This document shows positions 8,604 through 19,378 of a stretch of DNA of 64,000 nucleotides, piece by piece. Positions within the stretch are counted from its first letter, which is position 1. Each line of letters begins with the position of its first letter. Made by a program: the position numbers and the translations under genes. Below the pieces are notes generated by a model. The model was not told the origin of the DNA and searched no databases. It worked only from the letters and a program-made list of their open reading frames with translations. Location of the stretch: the NCBI RefSeq assembly GCF_009856605.1, contig NZ_CP047242.1:6313768-6377767 (forward strand). The letters run 5' to 3'. This DNA is from Trichormus variabilis 0441 (GTDB lineage: Bacteria; Cyanobacteriota; Cyanobacteriia; Cyanobacteriales; Nostocaceae).

Positions 8604-9401
8604 ATGGGCGTATCTATGCAATTAAGTAATAATCTGGTTTTATTTGAAGATAACGATCGCCTATCAGTTAGATTATACGCAGCTAGTAGCTTAAAAGCTG
8701 TTCTCTCGGAAATTGCCCAAGCGTTTACGAGGAAATACAAGATTCCCATAAAACTAGAGTTTGATGATGCTGAGTTGCTTCGGGAACGTCTTCTAGCTGG
8801 TGAGAGGGCCGATATATTTGCTGCGGATGATCTGCAAAATCCCAGTGCATTAATGCAAGCCAATCAAAGTAGCCCTGTCGTAAATTTTACTAGTAATAGA
8901 ATATGTGCGATCGCTAAACCAGGGATAATTATTAATTCAGATACTTTATTAGATTTGATGTTATCCTCTGAAATCAGATTAGGGACATCAACACCTCATC
9001 CCAACCTTTTTGAAGACTATACACAAGCAGTTTTTCATAAAGCTGAAAAGTTACGAGCAGGGAGCTTTGACAAATTAAATAGTAAAGCTTTGCGTTTGGG
9101 AAACGGAAGTAATTATCCTATTATCTCAGAGAGAAGAAACAAGTTTGTTTACTTTATTCTAGAAACACAACAAGTAGATATATTTTTAAGCTATTATACT
9201 GACGCTCGGCTAGCACATTTAGAGGCACCAGATTTACAGATAATAAACCTGCCTAAAAATTTATGTTTTTATGTCAATTATGGCATGACTATTATCAATA
9301 AATCTCATAGTGCTGCGGTTATGCTGGCTATGTATATACTTTCTCAAGATGGGCAAGAAATTTTAGCTAAATATGGGTTTTTTACATCTGTTATGAGATG
9401 A
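8604..9401 (+). CDS. ModA-like molybdate/oxyanion-binding protein without a signal peptide
   Basis: The 265-residue protein belongs to the periplasmic molybdate-binding (ModA) family: SVRLYAASSLKAVLSEIAQAF (21-41), the ADIFAADD loop, VVNFTSNRICAIAKPG, and a C-terminal SQDGQEILAKYGF all match. Family members bind an oxyanion between two lobes and deliver it to ModBC. Here no signal peptide or lipobox precedes the mature-type sequence and no in-frame start lies upstream, so the product should stay in the cytoplasm. A GAGGT element precedes the ATG. It lies 700 bp ahead of vnfDG on the same strand and may be its first operon gene; I recall reports that A. variabilis vnfDG mRNA arises by processing of a longer transcript, but cannot verify details. 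A cytosolic oxyanion buffer or sensor is plausible. Confidence 0.82.
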   Translation: MGVSMQLSNNLVLFEDNDRLSVRLYAASSLKAVLSEIAQAFTRKYKIPIKLEFDDAELLRERLLAGERADIFAADDLQNPSALMQANQSSPVVNFTSNRICAIAKPGIIINSDTLLDLMLSSEIRLGTSTPHPNLFEDYTQAVFHKAEKLRAGSFDKLNSKALRLGNGSNYPIISERRNKFVYFILETQQVDIFLSYYTDARLAHLEAPDLQIINLPKNLCFYVNYGMTIINKSHSAAVMLAMYILSQDGQEILAKYGFFTSVMR

Positions 9402-9433
9402 AACTTCTCATGTTAAGCATATTTCATTTTTGG

Positions 9434-9462
9434 AATATATGTTGCACAAGGTAACATATATT
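9434..9462. promoter_or_regulatory. Perfect inverted repeat AATATATGTT-N9-AACATATATT
   Basis: The 10-bp arms (9434-9443, 9453-9462) match without error and lie 33 bp after the ModA-like stop. The stem is AT-rich with no T-run after it, so an operator or RNA processing site is more likely than a terminator. Confidence 0.5.
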
Positions 9463-9577
9463 ATGAGCTTTATAGTGTTTTAAAACTTATAAATAACAGG
9501 TCTTATATATACTATGTTTCACATCGCTTTATATTTATTTTTTCTATACAAATATGCTCTTCGTGAGTGTTATTGTG

Positions 9578-9643
9578 CAGGGTGTGCCAGATATAAATAA
9601 TCTAACTATAGATTGCATTTGAACCGTCTGACGCACCTTACTA
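9578..9643 (+). repeat. Dispersed hairpin repeat (copy 1) in the vnfDG leader
   Basis: Left arm GCAGGGTGTGCCAG and right arm CTGACGCACCTTAC flank an AT-rich core with ATATAAATAAT. The same plan is seen at 35095-35160 and, reversed, at 51540-51663. A small MITE-like repeat. Confidence 0.5.
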
Positions 9644-10040
9644 ATATGCCATTTGTGTAAATCATGATGGATTCTTATTACATAAATATGCTCTTGATTA
9701 GTCGCAAATTTATAACTAAAACTCTTAGCAATAGTCTTTAAAATTAGAGGTTAAATTTACAGCAGTTTCAATCGTTTGCATAGATTAACTATCTATTTAT
9801 TTAGCCAATAAATTTAAACCACTTAATTTATCGGCTTTTCAAGAGGATGTATAGGCTCAATCTATTAGTTTTTTATGGCGAATAGTATTGTTTTTGAATT
9901 ACTATACAGACCTGTCTTTATAAATTAAAAGTCTCGATTTATATGGATACTAATTTATATTTTTGTCATCCAAAATACTGTTTAATAATTAGAAGAATTG
10001 TTAATCTTTAGAAAGACAAAAGAAAAAGATTTCTTCTTGA

Positions 10041-11864
<1,824 letters not shown>

Positions 11865-11872
11865 AATTATGC

Positions 11873-11955
11873 AGCGTTGCTGAATCCAGGTATGAATCTG
11901 GCGCAGATACGTTACAAGCGCGAAAAAAGATTTTTGATTTTAATTCAGCAACGCT
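11873..11955 (+). repeat. MITE-like inverted repeat after vnfDG
   Basis: AGCGTTGCTGAAT (11873-11885) and ATTCAGCAACGCT (11943-11955) are perfect 13-bp arms around a 57-bp core, beginning 8 bp after the vnfDG stop. In mRNA it would form a stable hairpin that could protect the vnfDG 3' end or limit read-through to vnfK. Confidence 0.7.
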
Positions 11956-12025
11956 AGAAATTGGTAGTTCTCTTGCATCTCCTAGCAATTTCTCTCTCCC
12001 CAAGCCGTTCGCACACTCAAACACC

Positions 12026-12081
12026 AAGACTTACGACGCGATCACTCTCAACTTAATTCTTGTTGCGAGTACGTAAGTCTT
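12026..12081 (+). promoter_or_regulatory. Second inverted repeat in the vnfDG-vnfK gap
   Basis: AAGACTTACG (12026-12035) pairs with CGTAAGTCTT (12072-12081): perfect 10-bp arms with a 36-base loop. Confidence 0.5.
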
Positions 12082-12090
12082 CCCTAACCT

Positions 12091-12148
12091 AGAACTCAGA
12101 ACTGCAAAATTTAGGCGGAATTCGATTCAAATATCGGTTCTGAGTTCT
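12091..12148 (+). promoter_or_regulatory. Third inverted repeat, 40 bp before vnfK
   Basis: AGAACTCAGAAC (12091-12102) pairs with GTTCTGAGTTCT (12137-12148): perfect 12-bp arms with a 34-base loop. Together with the two preceding repeats it fills most of the 323-bp gap, suggesting a processing or translation-control region rather than a promoter. Confidence 0.55.
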
Positions 12149-12187
12149 ATTTACCCCTCATTTCACCCTATTTTGGAGGCAATTTAG

Positions 12188-13579
<1,392 letters not shown>

Positions 13580-13588
13580 GAGGTTTCT

Positions 13589-13686
13589 AAACGCATAGGT
13601 ACGCGAAGTATAACGCAAAGGTACGCAGAGTTTCTCATCACTTCCTCTGTGTTCCTTTGCGCTTACCTTAGCGACCCTCTGCGTTT
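13589..13686 (+). repeat. Long imperfect hairpin repeat between vnfK and vnfE
   Basis: AAACGCA (13589-13595) pairs with TGCGTTT (13680-13686), and inside CGCAAAGGTACGCAGAG (13614-13630) pairs imperfectly with CTCTGTGTTCCTTTGCG. It belongs to the palindromic repeats rich in CGCAAAGG/CTCTGCG that recur elsewhere (for example 29660-29740). In mRNA it makes a large stem between vnfK and vnfE. Confidence 0.65.
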
Positions 13687-13711
13687 TCATAAAAAATGGG
13701 AGAGAGGTATT

Positions 13712-15241
13712 ATGGCAACAAATATGGATGCGAATGTCGTATTTTACGGACATTTAAGCGAACTGTACCAACTGGCAAAGGAAGGTAAGATTAAAACCAC
13801 TTTACAAGGTAGTCATACTCGACCCTGTAAATTTTGGGCTGCAACCAAGATTTTAAGTGGGATTAAAGATGCGATCGTCATTTCTCACGGGCCGAGTGGC
13901 TGTGCTTATGGGGTGAAGCGGGCGTATAAACTCACCAATAGCCGTAACAGTGGTTCTCCTTATGAACCCGTTGTCACCACCAACATGAGTGAGAAAGCGG
14001 TAATTTTTGGGGGTGAAAAAGAATTACGCGGTGCAATTCTGGAAGTAGATCAAAAATATCATCCTGATGCGATCGTTGTTGCTACCAGTTGCGCGTCGGG
14101 GATTATTGGCGATTGTGTAGATGAAGTAGTGGGTAAAGCGCGTAGCGAAATCGACGCAGAAATCATGACGATACACTGCGAAGGCTTCGCCGGAGAGTAT
14201 CGTAGTGGCTTTGATATTGTCTTCCGCCAAATTGTAGACTTCATGGAGCCACCCACCCCAGAACGCCAAGCACAACTAGCTGATTCTGTCAATATTGTGG
14301 GCGCAAAGATGGGGCCAGAAAGGACGGAAGTAGAAGGAGATGTCAAGGAACTGAAACGACTGATCAAAGGGATGGGTGCAAGAGTTCACAGCGTGATTGC
14401 AGGGGACTGCACATTAGAAGAACTCAAACAAGCACCAAGCGCAGCCGTTAACTGTACCTTATGTTTGGATCTGGGCTATACCATCGGTAAAGCTATGTCA
14501 GATAGATTTGGTACACCTTTAAATTCGACAATTCTGCCCTATGGTATCAGTGCTACAGAAAAATGGTTGCGCGGGGCGGCAAAATATTTAAAGATGGAAG
14601 CACAAGCAGAAGCCCTGATGGAACGGGAATATGCAGCCATCAAAACAGAATTTGAAGCAGCCAAGAAATATATCGAAGGTAAGTTAGCCATTATCGAAGG
14701 ACATGACGCTATTAAGTGCTTGTCTATCGCCCATATGTTGGAACGCGATTTTGGGATGCGTGCTGTTATTTATAACTTCCATCCCTGGAGTACGGAAGCA
14801 CGAGAAACCAGTGTAGATTATTTGCTAGAAACAGGCTTAGACCCAGAAATTTTAATTACCAAAGGGACTTTAGCTTTTGGTAAGTACGAATCAATGAAAC
14901 AAACTGAAGATGAATTACTAGAATTTATCGGTGGTTTAGATGCTGATTCTGTAGTTTACTTCGGTTCTTCCTTGAGTTTCCCCCACATTCCCGTTGTGGA
15001 TTTAAACGCCATCTTAAATCGTCCCAGATTTGGCTATCGCGGAGCTTTAAAGGTCGCTAAGTGTATTAAAACCGCCCTTGAATATGGTTTTAGACCCCGC
15101 AGTTCCCTAACCAAGCAAATGGTATTCCCGAAAAACTCAGGATTAGCATCTGCTCAATCACTCACCGGAAAATTAGCCCAAGACTTGCCAGATTGCACCG
15201 TATACGCAGGTAAGAAACGGGGCAAATGTTTTAACGAGTAA
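13712..15241 (+). CDS. vnfE: FeV-cofactor scaffold protein VnfE
   Basis: VnfE forms with VnfN the scaffold on which the iron-vanadium cofactor is finished before transfer to VnfDG. The start is ATG 13712 (MATNMDAN) after GGGAGAGAGG; the upstream TTG frame at 13649 is repeat-derived. The 509-residue protein has cluster-ligating cysteines C39 (THTRPCKFWA region), C64 (GPSGCAYGVK) and C127 (TSCASGIIGD). The C-terminal tail DCTVYAGKKRGKCFNE is partly duplicated in the spacer that follows, just before vnfN. The gene is co-directional with vnfDG, vnfK and vnfN. Confidence 0.95.
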   Translation: MATNMDANVVFYGHLSELYQLAKEGKIKTTLQGSHTRPCKFWAATKILSGIKDAIVISHGPSGCAYGVKRAYKLTNSRNSGSPYEPVVTTNMSEKAVIFGGEKELRGAILEVDQKYHPDAIVVATSCASGIIGDCVDEVVGKARSEIDAEIMTIHCEGFAGEYRSGFDIVFRQIVDFMEPPTPERQAQLADSVNIVGAKMGPERTEVEGDVKELKRLIKGMGARVHSVIAGDCTLEELKQAPSAAVNCTLCLDLGYTIGKAMSDRFGTPLNSTILPYGISATEKWLRGAAKYLKMEAQAEALMEREYAAIKTEFEAAKKYIEGKLAIIEGHDAIKCLSIAHMLERDFGMRAVIYNFHPWSTEARETSVDYLLETGLDPEILITKGTLAFGKYESMKQTEDELLEFIGGLDADSVVYFGSSLSFPHIPVVDLNAILNRPRFGYRGALKVAKCIKTALEYGFRPRSSLTKQMVFPKNSGLASAQSLTGKLAQDLPDCTVYAGKKRGKCFNE

Positions 15242-15312
15242 TAACTGAGCCGATTGTACCGTATATGCAGAGAAGAGAACAGGAAAATGTTGTCAGCAAT
15301 AACAAGTGAAAA
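15191..15312 (+). repeat. 61-bp degenerate tandem duplication across the vnfE-vnfN junction
   Basis: The unit at 15191-15251 (end of vnfE) is repeated at 15252-15312 (spacer and start of vnfN). GATTGCACCGTATACGCAGG in the first copy is GATTGTACCGTATATGCAGA in the second. Translated in register, DCTVYAGKKRGKC corresponds to DCTVYAEKRTGKC. The vnfN start codon lies inside the second copy. Confidence 0.8.
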
Positions 15313-16687
15313 CTCCCAGAAACTCAATGTCATACCCTCCCACACCGAGCCACTAACCTTTGATAATTGCGACCACAGCAAAGACCCAATTGTCGGCTGT
15401 GCGTTGGAAGGTATCGCTAACATGGTGGCGGGGATTAAAGATGTCAGTATTGTGATTCACTCTCCCCAAGGTTGCGCCTCTACGGTGGCGGCTGGCTATG
15501 ATAACCATGAGGTTGATTTCACTAAGCGCAAAGTCGGTTGTACGCGCCTGTTTGAGTCAGATATTGTCATGGGTGCGTCTGAGAAACTCAAAGGTTTGAT
15601 TAAAGAGGCGGATCAATCTTTCAAAGCTAAAGTGATGTTTGTCGTTGGTACTTGCGCCGCAGATATTATCGGTGAAGATATTCAAGGATTATGCAATAGT
15701 ATCCAACCAGAAATCAACGCCAAGCTTGTACCTCTGCTGGCTGGTGGTTTTCGCGGTAATGCTTACGATGGCTTGGAAATGGGCTTAGAAGCTTTACTTC
15801 CTTTCATCCAAAAAAGACAGAAGCGGCGCGGCGGTAAAAAACCCAGAATTGTGAATATTATTGCACCCCAAGCAAATGTCAATCCTACTTGGTGGGCTGA
15901 TTTGCAATGGGTAACGCAGATGTTAAAATCTTTAAGGATTAAAGTACAGACCGTAATTTCTCATGGTACTTCCTTTGAAGAACTGGAAAAAGCGGGTAAT
16001 GCAACTGCCAATATTCTTCTCAGCCATGATGTGGGGTATAAGTTTGCGCGGAAAATGCAAGAAACCCATAATATCCCCCTAATTCTGGATGATATACCTT
16101 TACCCATTGGTGTGCAGAATACTACACGCTGGTTGAAGGCTTTAGCAGCACATTTCAAAATAGACGAAAAAAGAGTAGAACCTCTCATCAACGAAGGTGA
16201 AAACAGGGTTGTAGAAACTCTTCGCAAACGCGCATTGATGATTATTCCCCGATATCGTAACTGTAGAATTGCTGTGTCTGCGGATGGGACAATGGGTATT
16301 GGGTTGGTGAGAATGCTGTTTGAAGAATTGGAAATGATTCCAGAAGTGTTGTTGTTCCGTTCAGGAATGCGCGAATCTCGTTCAATTCTAGAGCGAGAAT
16401 TACAAAGTATGGGGATTTCTCCCCGTGTAGTGTTTTCTGCTGATGGGTATCAGATTAAACAAGCCTTAGCTGATGTTGATACTGATGCTGTCATTGGCTC
16501 GGCTTGGGAAAAATACATGGCGGAAGAATTGGGAATTAAAATTGCTTTTGATGTATTTAGTCCGACAAACAGAGAGACTTACCTTGATAGACCATATTTT
16601 GGCTATGAAGGTATGATTAACATGATGGAAGTTGTTGCTAACGATTGGGAAAGAGCATTTCGTTCCAAACATATTCATTGGACTTAG
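15287..16687 (+). CDS. vnfN: FeV-cofactor scaffold protein VnfN
   Basis: VnfN is the second subunit of the VnfEN cofactor scaffold. The start is ATG 15287 (MLSAITSEN), which gives 466 residues; the frame is open to a TTG at 15254, but that part is the duplicated tail of vnfE. Conserved cysteines are C38 (DPIVGCALEG), C63 (SPQGCASTV) and C123 (VGTCAADIIGED), and the C-terminal YFGYEGMINMMEVVANDWE matches the NifN/VnfN and NifK end region. It is the last gene of the operon and is followed by a terminator-like HIP1 hairpin. Confidence 0.95.
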   Translation: MLSAITSENSQKLNVIPSHTEPLTFDNCDHSKDPIVGCALEGIANMVAGIKDVSIVIHSPQGCASTVAAGYDNHEVDFTKRKVGCTRLFESDIVMGASEKLKGLIKEADQSFKAKVMFVVGTCAADIIGEDIQGLCNSIQPEINAKLVPLLAGGFRGNAYDGLEMGLEALLPFIQKRQKRRGGKKPRIVNIIAPQANVNPTWWADLQWVTQMLKSLRIKVQTVISHGTSFEELEKAGNATANILLSHDVGYKFARKMQETHNIPLILDDIPLPIGVQNTTRWLKALAAHFKIDEKRVEPLINEGENRVVETLRKRALMIIPRYRNCRIAVSADGTMGIGLVRMLFEELEMIPEVLLFRSGMRESRSILERELQSMGISPRVVFSADGYQIKQALADVDTDAVIGSAWEKYMAEELGIKIAFDVFSPTNRETYLDRPYFGYEGMINMMEVVANDWERAFRSKHIHWT

Positions 16688-16690
16688 ATG

Positions 16691-16733
16691 GAGTGCGATC
16701 GCTCTCTAAGAAGGTAGGGGCGATCGCTCTTTT
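16691..16733 (+). terminator. Probable terminator of the vnf operon
   Basis: GAGTGCGATCG (16691-16701) can pair with CGATCGCTC (16721-16729), followed by TTTT. The stem is made of two HIP1 octamers. It begins 4 bp after the vnfN stop. Confidence 0.55.
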
Positions 16734-16756
16734 GGTCAGTGCAGGCAAGAAAAAAC
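16720..16756 (+). repeat. 37-bp direct repeat, left copy
   Basis: The 37 bases from GCGATCGCTCTTTTGGTCA to AAAAAC recur at 17567-17603 with three mismatches. The two copies bracket the minus-strand antitoxin-toxin pair. Confidence 0.75.
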
Positions 16757-17250
16757 TAAGTTTCGTTCACTATGATCAAAATTTGGTTGTACAGGGCTGA
16801 AGATACTCGAAACTCTGAGGTAGCAATCAAAGCATCCATCAGAGGTTGCACAGCTAAAATTAAATTTTTTCGTTTTGCCTCAACCAAAATACCCAGTAGC
16901 CCAGTAATTTTGATTCCTAAACGGTCGGCTTCTGCTCTACCGCGACGCTCATCAATTAGTAGTAAATCTGCTTGAAGTTCCAAAGCTAGGGTAATTGCTT
17001 CAGATTCCCCAGGATCTAATCTCACCTCACTTTGAAGCCGTTCCACAAATTCACGGTTAGCAATTAATTTGACTTCTAACCAAGTAGCTGTTTGGACTTC
17101 CACAGTTCCTGGTACGGGCGGATCGATGTCTACAAGTTCACGATACACTGCCTCTGGAATTATGACTTGCTTGTAGAGAAGAGGCAGAAGCCTTAGCTGG
17201 TCTATTGCTGCCAAGTTCGTGATTGCTGATGTGTCGCTAATGACAATCAC
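16756..17250 (-). CDS. PIN-domain protein (DUF3368 type), probable toxin
   Basis: The 164-residue protein has the PIN fold signature: VISDTSAITNLAAI at the N terminus with the first acidic residue, a central E in LDPGESEAITLAL, and DLLLIDERRGRAEA. PIN proteins are Mg-dependent ribonucleases, often toxins; the DUF3368 group is usually encoded just after a UPF0175 antitoxin. That is the case here, with a 4-bp overlap. The start is GTG at 17250. Its stop codon lies at the edge of the left 37-bp direct repeat. Enzymatic activity is inferred from the family. Confidence 0.82.
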   Translation of the reverse strand: MIVISDTSAITNLAAIDQLRLLPLLYKQVIIPEAVYRELVDIDPPVPGTVEVQTATWLEVKLIANREFVERLQSEVRLDPGESEAITLALELQADLLLIDERRGRAEADRLGIKITGLLGILVEAKRKNLILAVQPLMDALIATSEFRVSSALYNQILIIVNET

Positions 17251-17495
17251 AATCGCCCCAACTCCTGTAAGTTTTTCAAATCCAATTCCAAATCTTCAAC
17301 ATCATAGGAATACAGGGCAATTTTTCGCTGTTTCAGAAGTTGGCGAAACGCATTGAGGGGCATATCTGCTAACTGGCTGGCGTAGCCAAGGGTTAAACGA
17401 CCACTTTGAAACAGATATATGGCAATTTCCTGGCGAAACTCACTTGGTGTCAGTTGTGAGGCTTGCAGGATTTCATCTGAGATGACAACGCTCAT
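17247..17495 (-). CDS. UPF0175 family antitoxin-like protein
   Basis: The 82-residue protein starts MSVVISDEILQASQLT and continues EFRQEIAIYLFQSGRLTLGYASQLADM, the classic UPF0175 sequence with a helix-turn-helix-like segment, ending in an acidic LELDLKNLQELGRL tail that would bind the toxin. It overlaps the PIN gene start by 4 bp, so the pair is translationally coupled. These proteins probably neutralise the PIN partner and repress their own promoter. The call rests on sequence style and pairing. Confidence 0.83.
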   Translation of the reverse strand: MSVVISDEILQASQLTPSEFRQEIAIYLFQSGRLTLGYASQLADMPLNAFRQLLKQRKIALYSYDVEDLELDLKNLQELGRL

Positions 17496-17566
17496 AAGAA
17501 AACTAACTTATATATCACCCTTTCATTTTAATCTGGGCGATCGCTTCCACAGTCACAGTCTTAAAT

Positions 17567-17603
17567 GCGATCGCTCTTTTGGTCAATGCTGGCAAGGAAA
17601 AAC
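17567..17603 (+). repeat. 37-bp direct repeat, right copy
   Basis: Partner of 16720-16756, same orientation, 34 of 37 bases identical. It lies 71 bp upstream of the antitoxin start. Confidence 0.75.
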
Positions 17604-17845
17604 AATGGTACGGCGATAAGCGATCGCAGCCACCAACTTCACTTGCACATACTTTAAAGTCTATAGTTGAGAGGTCGATAACAACATAACCTATAACTCA
17701 GCAAACTAACGTTCCTAGTCAGATATTCTCAAATACTTTGGCACTTTACTAGCGGACAGTGACAATCCGCAGCACTCTAGTTTACTAAACAGCTTGACTT
17801 TGGAGTTTTGGGAAATACAACTTTTTTTGCAATTATAACTATACT

Positions 17846-18490
17846 CTATTCAAAGTCCAGATTAGAACTTAACTGAGATGAAAATTTAACCGTCTTTTTA
17901 GATTCAATATTGAATGCGAATACATCGACAATATTGTTTAGTGACTCTTGGCGAATTACCTGTGTTGTGTAGGGTGAAAGTAAATTAACTAGCTCTTGTT
18001 TTGTAGAGACAATAGCTCCCTGTTTGCAACTTAGTAAACTTTCATAAAAAACAGCCCATCGAGTGTAATAAACATTGTTGTTAGCTGGAAATTTATCTGG
18101 AATAGGTTTTTGATTTTCATATACTCTTAAATAGTGCAAGCTATTTCTAAAGTCTGAAGCTTTCTTGATATCTGAAAGACCGTAGTAAATCCAGGGAAAA
18201 TTGGTAAGAGTTGTATGCTGACGTTGGTCAAGCTTCCAGTAGTCAATGCCATTGTGGTACAGAGCTTTGTACTGTATACCAAACATCTTTACGGAAGTTC
18301 CCATATTATATAGAAAATCGGCAGGTAGATATCTTTCAGTTCGTTGGTCAATAGGATAAACAAGGATTTCATGACCAGCATTAAGGAGGAATTCTTCTAT
18401 TTGTCTGCTTGTCCAGTATTCAACCTGTCGTTCAGCAATATAAGTAGCATCTGTCATCTTTACATTACTTAGCTTCAATAATTTCCACAT
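17846..18490 (-). CDS. Hypothetical protein, possible nuclease-fold
   Basis: I do not recognise this 214-residue protein. Residues about 12-90 read MTDATYIAERQVEYWTSRQI, then a hydrophobic strand HEILVYPID, LPADFLYNMG and KMFGIQYKALYH. A D in PAD followed by a (Q)xK in GIQYK resembles the core of PD-(D/E)XK nucleases and DUF4365-type proteins, which is only suggestive. The rest has many aromatic residues (YTRWAVFYESLL). It may start at 18490 or at the internal ATG 18457. It stands alone between two toxin-antitoxin pairs. The 240 bp before it on the plus side (17604-17845) hold nothing recognisable. Confidence 0.6.
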   Translation of the reverse strand: MWKLLKLSNVKMTDATYIAERQVEYWTSRQIEEFLLNAGHEILVYPIDQRTERYLPADFLYNMGTSVKMFGIQYKALYHNGIDYWKLDQRQHTTLTNFPWIYYGLSDIKKASDFRNSLHYLRVYENQKPIPDKFPANNNVYYTRWAVFYESLLSCKQGAIVSTKQELVNLLSPYTTQVIRQESLNNIVDVFAFNIESKKTVKFSSQLSSNLDFE

Positions 18491-18639
18491 TACTCTAACT
18501 GATGACTTTTGAACTAATTGCTGTCTAAATGTCTTTTGTATGAAAATTTTACATATAATTTTCTATCATCTCTTCAGTAGTGTCATAATTGAAAGGTTAA
18601 GACATAGAATAAAGACATAGTTTTTAAAGGTGGTGTATC

Positions 18640-18870
18640 ATGCAAATACCCATTGCAGACGCATCAGAAGAGTTAGTTCGTTTAGTGGAAGCGGCTTTGC
18701 AGGGGGAAGAAATTGTCATACTCAAAGATAATCAACCTGTGGTAAAGCTGACTGTAGTAGAACCAGTACAAAAGCGTCGTCCTGCTAAGGCTGGTAGTGC
18801 AAAAGGTCAAGTCTGGATGTCTGAGGGCTTTGACGAACCGCTTGAGGATTTCAAGGAATATATGGAATGA
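18640..18870 (+). CDS. Phd/YefM-type antitoxin
   Basis: The 76-residue protein begins IPIADASEELVRLVEAALQGEEIVILKDNQPVVKL, the compact DNA-binding fold of Phd/YefM antitoxins, and ends in an acidic tail (EGFDEPLEDFKEYME) that normally wraps the toxin. A GGTGG element precedes the ATG. The stop overlaps the start of the vapC gene by 4 bp. The usual role is to bind and silence VapC and to autorepress the operon, with conditional cooperativity. Confidence 0.88.
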   Translation: MQIPIADASEELVRLVEAALQGEEIVILKDNQPVVKLTVVEPVQKRRPAKAGSAKGQVWMSEGFDEPLEDFKEYME

Positions 18871-19253
18871 GATTTCTGCTCGATACTCATACATTTATCT
18901 GGTTTGTCACTGATAGTCCACAACTTAGCACTACTGCAAAGATACTGATTGAAGATGAGTACAATGAGAAATGCTTAAGCTTTGCTAGTGTTTGGGAAAT
19001 GGCAATCAAATGTAGTCTTGGCAAGTTGAGCTTCAATTTACCACTTCACACTTTTGTTGAACAACAGATACAGCAGAATAGTATTGACTTACTCAGCATT
19101 CAAATGCCCCATCTCGCAATTGTTGCCACCCTCCCGTTGCATCATCGTGATCCCTTCGACCGTTTGTTAATTGCACAGGCGATCGCAGAAGGGATTCCTA
19201 TTATCAGTGCTGATGTTGCTTTTGATGCCTACTCAATTAGGCGATTGTGGTAA
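18867..19253 (+). CDS. vapC: VapC-type PIN ribonuclease toxin
   Basis: The 128-residue toxin has the PIN acidic set: D6 in LLDTHTFIW, E in ASVWEMAIK, D in HRDPFDRLLIAQA and D in IISADVAF. VapC proteins cut tRNA or rRNA. The sequence FLLDTHTFIWFVTDSPQLS is the subgroup common in cyanobacteria, usually paired with a Phd-like antitoxin, as here (4-bp overlap). It is related to the minus-strand pair at 27697-28313, suggesting paralogous modules. Confidence 0.92.
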   Translation: MRFLLDTHTFIWFVTDSPQLSTTAKILIEDEYNEKCLSFASVWEMAIKCSLGKLSFNLPLHTFVEQQIQQNSIDLLSIQMPHLAIVATLPLHHRDPFDRLLIAQAIAEGIPIISADVAFDAYSIRRLW

Positions 19254-19378
19254 GGATTTTGATATCTAACTCATTTTTACCTGATTCATTTTCAAAGCAG
19301 AAAAACATAGCAAAAAGTTGAGCGCAGGAAACCCACGCTCAAGACTTTTCAAAGCAGAATTTTTCCTATTGAATGAAT

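Noticed and set aside
13649..13711. Upstream TTG extension of vnfE
   Set aside because: It is within the hairpin repeat; ATG 13712 has GGGAGAGAGG before it and gives the family N terminus.
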